Part shown: positions 59,033 to 64,000 of the stretch, in pieces
How the letters are laid out: the number at the start of each line of letters is the position of its first letter
Numbering within the stretch: the first letter of the stretch is position 1
Assembly (NCBI RefSeq): GCF_001667585.1
Contig: NZ_LZJZ01000092.1
Coordinates: 1-64,000, forward strand
Length of the DNA: 64,000 nucleotides
Reading direction: 5' to 3'
Source of the DNA: Mycobacterium sp. E2733
Lineage (GTDB): Bacteria > Actinomycetota > Actinomycetes > Mycobacteriales > Mycobacteriaceae
Notes under the pieces: model-generated
What the model was told of the DNA's origin: nothing
What the model saw: only the letters and a program-made list of their open reading frames with translations
Database searches by the model: none
Translations under genes and position numbers: made by a program

Positions 59033-61348
59033 TCACACGCCCGGATGGAAGCCGTGGTCAGCCAACCGGCGCCTGGCAGCTGCCATTTCGTCTTCGCTGA
59101 AGAGCGACCGGAACTCTGGCTGCAATACGACGTTCTCGACGGTGAGGTCAAGGCGGTTCTTGCGCCAAAGGGCTGTGAAACCATCGGAGACGTTGCGGCT
59201 GGCGAGGAGATGGTGCGCCGTCGCAAGTGCCCCGTCGCGATACAGCATCTCCAGGTAGTAGTTCGCCGGATAACCCGCTTCTTGCTTGGCGCGGACATAG
59301 ACGTTGACCATTGCCTTCGTGAAGGCGCGGAGAAGGCCTTCTGCTGCCACGGTGGGCTGGTCCGCGTCCCCCTCGGAGGTCGCTAGGTGTTCTCTCAAAG
59401 TTCCTGTGGGCGCGTGCGTCTCGACGGCAGGGACCTCACTGGACCCCTCCACCACATCCGCTTGCTCACCGAGTGCATTCGGGTGTATGGCCGGGCCCGG
59501 CCATACTGCGCAAATTGCATCCGCGATGCGCTTGGAACGGGCGATGATGTCGCCCTCGTTCCAAGACTGGACGTGGTTTTTGACCACCTCTTTGTTCAGC
59601 ACGAGCAAGCTGAACTCGTCGAGCAGGCTTCGCTTGCCCAGACCGGGCCGCCCTCCCTCCGTAAGGCCTACTGCGTCGGAGTCGGCCCATGGGCGGTTGG
59701 AGAGCGAGGCGTTGAGAGATTTGGTGACCAGGGTGAGGTTGCCAATCGTGTTCACGGTTTTGTCGCGGGTCGCGGCCTCCTCCGGCGACATCGGAGGATT
59801 GGTATTCCAGTGGGTACGCCAACCGCGCGGCATTACGTGTTCCACTTCCAGCCCAGCGGGTAGCTGCACAGCTTCGTACATAGTGCTCTGGCTCCGCAGG
59901 TGCTCCTCCACAGCACCGAGCACCACCCGCAGGCGCCCCTGCCGAATGTTGCCGTAGAGCTTAGCCGTGGGCAGAACCGTAATCAGGTCCGCGTCGGTGG
60001 GCCACACCCGCGTTTCGGCTGTCTGTTCAGAGAGGTAATCACGGATCTTGTCGCCGGCCTCTTCTGCGCTGACCCGGTCGAGAGCCTTGAGGATCGCGAC
60101 CATGAACTTATTGACATCCTTAGTGGTGGCGCGCAGCAAGGTACGACGAATGACCCAACTCTCAATCGCTTCAAGGCCAATGCGGACCTGGCTTTCAGGC
60201 ACGGCGTGGTTCTCTGACAGCAGCCACAGGAATACCGGCGTGACAGCGGCGAGCTCCATCGTCTCGACGACGCGTGAATAAAAGCGGCCTTCGATGGTGC
60301 TCTCGTCTAGCTGAGCGAAATCCCGGTATGTGTTGGCGTCGTTGTGGAGTTCACCCAGCAGAGCGTGGGCGGTCGCGACGGACGTCATGGCGGGTGCCGC
60401 ATACTCGGTGAAAACACGAAAAGCGTGCTCGGCCTTGACTTCGTCCTGTGACCGCATGGTCAGCCAGTACTGGAGGAAGATGTCCACCCGCGGCCGAACC
60501 TGGCGGCCCTGCTTGATCTCCTCCCGCCACCAAACGTTGTCGAAATCAGCCCAATACACGAGCGACCACTTTTCGACGTCGGCGCCAATGGTTTCACCCC
60601 TGCGGAAGACCCAGTTTTTGATCAGGTCCGCCTTCAGCAACGGCGTGCCGCGATCGTTCAGCGTCTCGAAAATGAGCTGGGCATCGTCATGGCCCGACAG
60701 GTCGATGGCCACCAGGGTCAGCCGGTCCTGCAATGTGGAGCTGAGCGCCTCGGCTCGCAGCTGCTCAGTCCCGGGCGGGGCCGACCCATCGTCATCCTGC
60801 TTTCCCGTCAGCCACCGCTCCACTTCTTGGAGGAAGAAGGTGTGAGCCTCAATGATGCGGTGCTCACCAACCCAGGTTCCTTCTCGGTCCATCGCGTGGG
60901 CGAAAGCCAGCCGGTCGGCTTGGGAGGGCCAGAGCTTGAACCGCTTGCGCGTGCCGGCGAATGCCTTTGACTTGTTTCGAATGAGGTCCTCCAAGGCCTC
61001 GGCGAGCAGCTCATAACCGCGCTCCTCGACCACCTGACGGGCTGCTTCCAGGAGTAATTGCAAGGTCGTCATTCGCTGTTGCCCGTCGATGACCTCGTGA
61101 TGCGTCACGTCACCGGCGACGGGAGGCCTCGTCTCGTAAACCACGGCACCCAAGAAGTGCTGCTCAAACTTCGGTTCGGTATCCGCTTCCTTGGCCACGA
61201 CGTAGCTTTGGGCCACGCGAACAACGTCGTCCCACAGGGGCGCCCACTGATCTTCCTCACTCCAGACGTAAGGGCGCTGGAAAGCAGGAATCTCGTAATG
61301 TTCCTTACCTTCGAACAACTCGCGTGGACTGCGCGGATGTGCTTCCAT
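59033..61348 (-). CDS. DUF262-DUF1524 protein, GmrSD/SspE-like modification-dependent nuclease
   Basis: This 771-residue protein begins with the DUF262 ParB/Srx-like NTPase domain: YEIPAFQRPYVWSEEDQW and the nucleotide motif EVIDGQQRMTTLQLLLEA. The DUF1524 HNH nuclease domain is at about 480-590: LEVEHVMPRGWRTHWN and TVNTIGNLTLVTKSLNASLSN. About 190 more residues follow. Fused DUF262-DUF1524 proteins include GmrSD type IV restriction enzymes and SspE, which cut modified DNA. ATG 61348 has GGAGG upstream. No ssp/dnd modification genes are in the window. Confidence 0.87.
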   Translation of the reverse strand: MEAHPRSPRELFEGKEHYEIPAFQRPYVWSEEDQWAPLWDDVVRVAQSYVVAKEADTEPKFEQHFLGAVVYETRPPVAGDVTHHEVIDGQQRMTTLQLLLEAARQVVEERGYELLAEALEDLIRNKSKAFAGTRKRFKLWPSQADRLAFAHAMDREGTWVGEHRIIEAHTFFLQEVERWLTGKQDDDGSAPPGTEQLRAEALSSTLQDRLTLVAIDLSGHDDAQLIFETLNDRGTPLLKADLIKNWVFRRGETIGADVEKWSLVYWADFDNVWWREEIKQGRQVRPRVDIFLQYWLTMRSQDEVKAEHAFRVFTEYAAPAMTSVATAHALLGELHNDANTYRDFAQLDESTIEGRFYSRVVETMELAAVTPVFLWLLSENHAVPESQVRIGLEAIESWVIRRTLLRATTKDVNKFMVAILKALDRVSAEEAGDKIRDYLSEQTAETRVWPTDADLITVLPTAKLYGNIRQGRLRVVLGAVEEHLRSQSTMYEAVQLPAGLEVEHVMPRGWRTHWNTNPPMSPEEAATRDKTVNTIGNLTLVTKSLNASLSNRPWADSDAVGLTEGGRPGLGKRSLLDEFSLLVLNKEVVKNHVQSWNEGDIIARSKRIADAICAVWPGPAIHPNALGEQADVVEGSSEVPAVETHAPTGTLREHLATSEGDADQPTVAAEGLLRAFTKAMVNVYVRAKQEAGYPANYYLEMLYRDGALATAHHLLASRNVSDGFTALWRKNRLDLTVENVVLQPEFRSLFSEDEMAAARRRLADHGFHPGV

Positions 61349-61668
61349 TTTTTTTCCTCCCCTGGCCCGGCCCCTGACACTCATTTCTGCGTCGAAAGCC
61401 GAGCACGCTGGGGTTGAATAGCACTTTTCGACCCGGAGGAAACCTCGCCTCTACGCCCGCGCCGGGCCCGTGGCCTGTCTCAACCATCCGGCGGGGCCAC
61501 CCGTCCCGACCGTGGCGGGCGGCGGCGGAACGAGAACCTGTCTCGGATCTGAGCGCCGTCTGCGGGGAGATCACCGCCGGATTGTCCGATGTCCATCGGC
61601 GCCAGGCCGACGGCAACGACGTTTCTTGTAGTGGCGTAGCGGCTATCCGACGACGCGGAGGGGACCCG
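61349..61668. other. 320-bp divergent region between nuclease-like gene and unknown gene
   Basis: No convincing gene; an in-frame extension of the next gene here is Arg/Pro-rich and lacks a ribosome-binding site. It must hold divergent promoters. An A-run (GGAGGAAAAAAAATGG on the minus strand) forms the start region of the nuclease-like gene. I see no clear palindrome. Confidence 0.45.
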
Positions 61669-62460
61669 ATGAGTTACTCGCAGTTGCCTGACCTGGAGTG
61701 TTGCGGCGGTGATGAAGACTGCCTGCTTCATCGGCTCCGAGCCATCCTGGAGAAGGCGGCCGGCATCTCTGGCCACTTCTCTCCCGGCGCGCAAATATTT
61801 CCCTCGGGGAAGATATTGGCTCCCGGCATCGGTGTCAGGTTTCCAAGCCAACAGATCATCGCGGTGGAGCGCGTCGGCATGTGGGTAGGGGGTGGAAATG
61901 TCTGCCTGGCGATGTGGCCCGGCGAGCTTCGACCCCAGTACGCGTGTCTCTACTCCGATCCGAACAAGGTCGAGGCCCTTATCGCACTCGCGGAAAATGT
62001 TGGCTGGGCTCTCCACCCCAATTTCCACCTGGCCTACCGGTTCGCCCGTGTACAACAACGCTGGTATCCCGCGAGAAAACTGCCTGGCCCCACATACCTG
62101 CGCCAATGGATCGACGATTTCCATGATGGACGGGCCGGAGCGCGATACCGCGACCACTTAGTGGATCCGGACTTCCGCCGGTGGCTCGTGGTGCGCGGCT
62201 ACGCACAAGACGATGACCTGCCGAGCCTCGACGTCTGGATTCACGAGCAGTCGCCGAAACGCCAGTTCCACATCCGTCCGGGCGTTGAGGTTGCGAAGAC
62301 TTGGCAATTCGAGGATGCAGTCGCGCTGGACCGCGAGGGCGCATTCATCGCGGAAGTGCGGGCCACGATCGACCAGATCTTCGGTGCGCTCGGGGAACCT
62401 CAGTTATCGACCATCCATTCTCAGTCAACCCGCGGCTCTGACACGGTCATGTTCGAATAG
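61669..62460 (+). CDS. Unrecognised protein divergent from the nuclease-like gene
   Basis: This 263-residue protein starts at ATG 61669 (MSYSQLPDLECCGGDEDC) with GGAGG eight bases upstream. Cysteines cluster near the N-terminus (CC, C). Middle: IIAVERVGMWVGGGNVCLAMWPGELRP; end: acidic and polar. It has no signal or membrane segment. Composition suggests a soluble alpha/beta fold. I recognise no family. Its position suggests a partner or regulator of the nuclease-like protein, but that is inferred only from adjacency. Confidence 0.68.
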   Translation: MSYSQLPDLECCGGDEDCLLHRLRAILEKAAGISGHFSPGAQIFPSGKILAPGIGVRFPSQQIIAVERVGMWVGGGNVCLAMWPGELRPQYACLYSDPNKVEALIALAENVGWALHPNFHLAYRFARVQQRWYPARKLPGPTYLRQWIDDFHDGRAGARYRDHLVDPDFRRWLVVRGYAQDDDLPSLDVWIHEQSPKRQFHIRPGVEVAKTWQFEDAVALDREGAFIAEVRATIDQIFGALGEPQLSTIHSQSTRGSDTVMFE

Positions 62461-62651
62461 GTGGCACAAAGGCCACCGACCGGTTCATCACCGACAAGGC
62501 GCCGTTTCGGAAGTTGCTGCACACCGAACGTGGGTTCCGGCGTACCGCGTCGTCATTGACTGTGGGCGAGGCCGCCTCGATACTCCACCAGTACCGCCGT
62601 CGACCATCGACGGCTCGCGGCTGAAGTGCTTGGCGCGCAGAGGAGGTCGGC
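62461..62651. other. Gap with possible gene remnant
   Basis: In one frame (codons from 62442 to a stop near 62625) the translation is protein-like (TDRFITDKAPFRKLLHTERG and ASSLTVGEAASILHQYRR) but has no start codon with a ribosome-binding site. It may be the 3' remnant of an older gene. GGAGG at 62640-62645 serves the next gene. Confidence 0.35.
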
Positions 62652-63509
62652 GTGATCGATCTGGGGCTATCGGGCAAGCGTGCGGTGGTGTCGGGTGCGG
62701 GCTACATCCCGGAGCGCGCGGGCCACGGCTGGTTCACGTCGTTGGCCCTTGCCGAGGCGGGCGCCTCGGTGGCCTGCATCGATATCGACGAGCAGCGCGC
62801 GGAGCAGATTGCCGGCGAGATCGTTGGGCGGGGAGGCACCGCCATCCCGATTGTCGCCGATATGACCGACCCCGTGCAGGTCGGTCGGGTGATCGATGAC
62901 GCCGTCGCGGCGCTGGGCGGCGTCGACGTGTGCGTCGATATCATCGGTGGTGCGACCTGGTCGAAGGTCGAGGACTTCACCACCGAATTGTGGGACGCGG
63001 CAATCCACTACAACCTGACCCAGGTCTTCTATCTGTTTCAAGCCGCGGCACGGTACATGATCGGCCAGGGCAGCGGTGGATCGTTGGTGGCGATCGCGTC
63101 GGTCGACGGCATTGCGGCGGCGACCTACCACGCCGCCTACGGTGCCGCGAAGGCCGGTGTCATCTCGCTGGTCAAGACCTTCGCGGATGAGTTGGGCCGG
63201 TATGGCATTCGTGCCAACGCGGTCGCGCCGGGCAATGTGGGCTCCGGCAACGAGGATCAGCCGCCGAACGAGTACGCCGTCAACGGAATCAATCCGCTGG
63301 CGGCGCCGCGCGCGCACGACATCGCCAACGCCGCGTTGTTCCTGTCCTCCGAGCTGGCCGCCCGCATCACCGGTCAGACACTCGTTGTCGACGGCGGCGC
63401 CACCATTCGGCAGCTGTGGGGACTGGGCGAGTCGATGATCCCGCCCAATGCCGATGACGCGATGCCGGACTTCATGCGGCCCGGTGCGTCGGGTCCGTCG
63501 GGCGGCTAA
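62652..63509 (+). CDS. Short-chain dehydrogenase
   Basis: This 285-residue SDR has cofactor motif AVVSGAGYIPERAGHGWFTS, a spaced-out variant of TGxxxGxG. Other features are DIIGGATWSK near the NNAG position, Ser in VAIASVDGIAA, YGAAK as YxxxK and the C-terminal GQTLVVDGGATIRQLWG. GTG 62652 with GAGG upstream. The irregular Gly motif and IGG in place of NAG suggest a divergent subfamily. It converges with the SMP-30 gene, overlapping by four bases. Confidence 0.84.
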   Translation: MIDLGLSGKRAVVSGAGYIPERAGHGWFTSLALAEAGASVACIDIDEQRAEQIAGEIVGRGGTAIPIVADMTDPVQVGRVIDDAVAALGGVDVCVDIIGGATWSKVEDFTTELWDAAIHYNLTQVFYLFQAAARYMIGQGSGGSLVAIASVDGIAAATYHAAYGAAKAGVISLVKTFADELGRYGIRANAVAPGNVGSGNEDQPPNEYAVNGINPLAAPRAHDIANAALFLSSELAARITGQTLVVDGGATIRQLWGLGESMIPPNADDAMPDFMRPGASGPSGG

Positions 63510-64000
63510 CGCTGGTGCACCAGAGGCAGGCCGGGCACCGAGCTTCTGCCCTTGAGCACATACGGCGTCATGATCGAGCCGATGTAGATGTCGCGCATGT
63601 CCTGCCCGCCCCAGGCGACGCTGGTCGGGCCTTCTACTAACGCGCCCTCAGGATCTTCGAGCACCACCGTCACCATGCCGTCCGGGCGGATCGCCACGAT
63701 CCTGTTGGCCAAAACGAGTGTGACCCAGAGGTTTCCCTCGGCGTCGAACGCGCATCCGTCGGCCATCCCCCACCGGCGACCGACGTGGGGGTCGGCCAGG
63801 AACCGGCCGGCATCGGGGCCGTACTCGTCGGGGCGCCGGTCCCCCAGCGGTGGCCCGTATTGCTCTTGAGGGCCGAGTGTTTCGCCGTCGATAGGAAACC
63901 GCACGACGTCGGCGGCCAGCGTGCGGACCACATATAGAAAGCCCTCGTTGCGATCCAGCGCCATGCAGTTCGGGAAGCTCACCGCCTCGGCGACCACTCG
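63506..64000 (-). CDS. SMP-30/gluconolactonase family protein (partial, continues past window)
   Basis: C-terminal 164 residues of a six-bladed beta-propeller. Visible blades: FPNCMALDRNEGFLYVV, GMADGCAFDAEGNLWVTLV and PTSVAWGGQDMRDIYIGS, with Asn and Asp positions that bind metal in lactonases. The N-terminus lies beyond 64000, so start and total length are unknown. The family hydrolyses lactones; the substrate is unknown. Confidence 0.83.
   Translation of the reverse strand, partial: RVVAEAVSFPNCMALDRNEGFLYVVRTLAADVVRFPIDGETLGPQEQYGPPLGDRRPDEYGPDAGRFLADPHVGRRWGMADGCAFDAEGNLWVTLVLANRIVAIRPDGMVTVVLEDPEGALVEGPTSVAWGGQDMRDIYIGSIMTPYVLKGRSSVPGLPLVHQR

Overview
This GC-rich window comes from a Mycobacterium chromosome, most likely a slow-growing non-tuberculous species. 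The evidence is gene order plus near-identical protein motifs. From about 280 to 32 kb the genes follow the M. tuberculosis order from ptpA (Rv2234) through SURF1, cobD, ahpE, aceE, mabR, the FAS-II operon, glpD1, Rv2251, Rv2252, Rv2256c-Rv2260, Rv2262c/Rv2261c, Rv2263, Rv2264c and CYP124 (Rv2266). Several genes are inserted into that order. Family names and comparisons with M. tuberculosis come from recall of those proteins; no database search was run.

Layout. (1) 1-565: ptpA, broken by a fold-back inversion at the window edge. (2) 0.6-10.5 kb: SURF1, cobD, an MpaB-type protein, an inserted block (frameshifted epoxide hydrolase, nitroreductase, cyclase-ATPase-LuxR regulator), tRNA-Val, ahpE, a DUF3052 gene and a lipoprotein. 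(3) 10.6-20.4 kb: pyruvate dehydrogenase E1 (aceE), the mycolate regulator mabR, and the FAS-II operon fabD-acpM-kasA-kasB-accD6 with a perfect MabR-type palindrome in front of it. (4) 20.4-32.2 kb: an AbiEi/DUF559-type gene between two long hairpins, a flavin monooxygenase, glpD1 with a TetR gene, a divergent AGPS-like oxidase and lipid kinase, DUF3145, a beta-lactamase-fold protein, a methyltransferase, mscR and a metallo-hydrolase. (5) 32.3-43.8 kb: an Lnt homologue lacking the catalytic cysteine, short-chain dehydrogenase, SABATH-type methyltransferase, actin/Hsp70-fold membrane protein, MmpS-like protein, CYP124, lipoprotein, HAD hydrolase and two DUF202 membrane proteins. (6) 44.1-47.0 kb: sigK-rskA-mpt83-mpt70 together in one locus, each transcription unit with a matching SigK-type promoter. 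(7) 47-52.5 kb: two small overlapping genes, a Baeyer-Villiger monooxygenase, cutinase, amidase, enoyl-CoA hydratase and a TetR gene with a 34-bp palindrome. (8) 53-57.5 kb: a proline-rich surface protein, then an acyl-CoA-dehydrogenase-fold monooxygenase and a convergent TetR gene separated by an IS481-family element. (9) 57.7-62.5 kb: an accessory patch with a DUF262/DUF1524 (GmrSD/SspE-like) nuclease and two unrecognised genes. (10) 62.6-64 kb: a short-chain dehydrogenase and the start of an SMP-30-type gene cut by the window end.

The core theme is cell-envelope lipid metabolism. AceE feeds acetyl-CoA, FAS-II elongates meromycolate under MabR, and glpD1, Rv2251 and Rv2252 homologues handle glycerolipids. 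The strongest non-routine observations are: the ptpA fold-back; the single SigK regulon locus with three promoters that match in sequence and spacing; the IS481-family insertion into a CTAG that served as stop codon for two convergent genes; the palindromic operators; and the unexplained genes around the putative modification-dependent nuclease.
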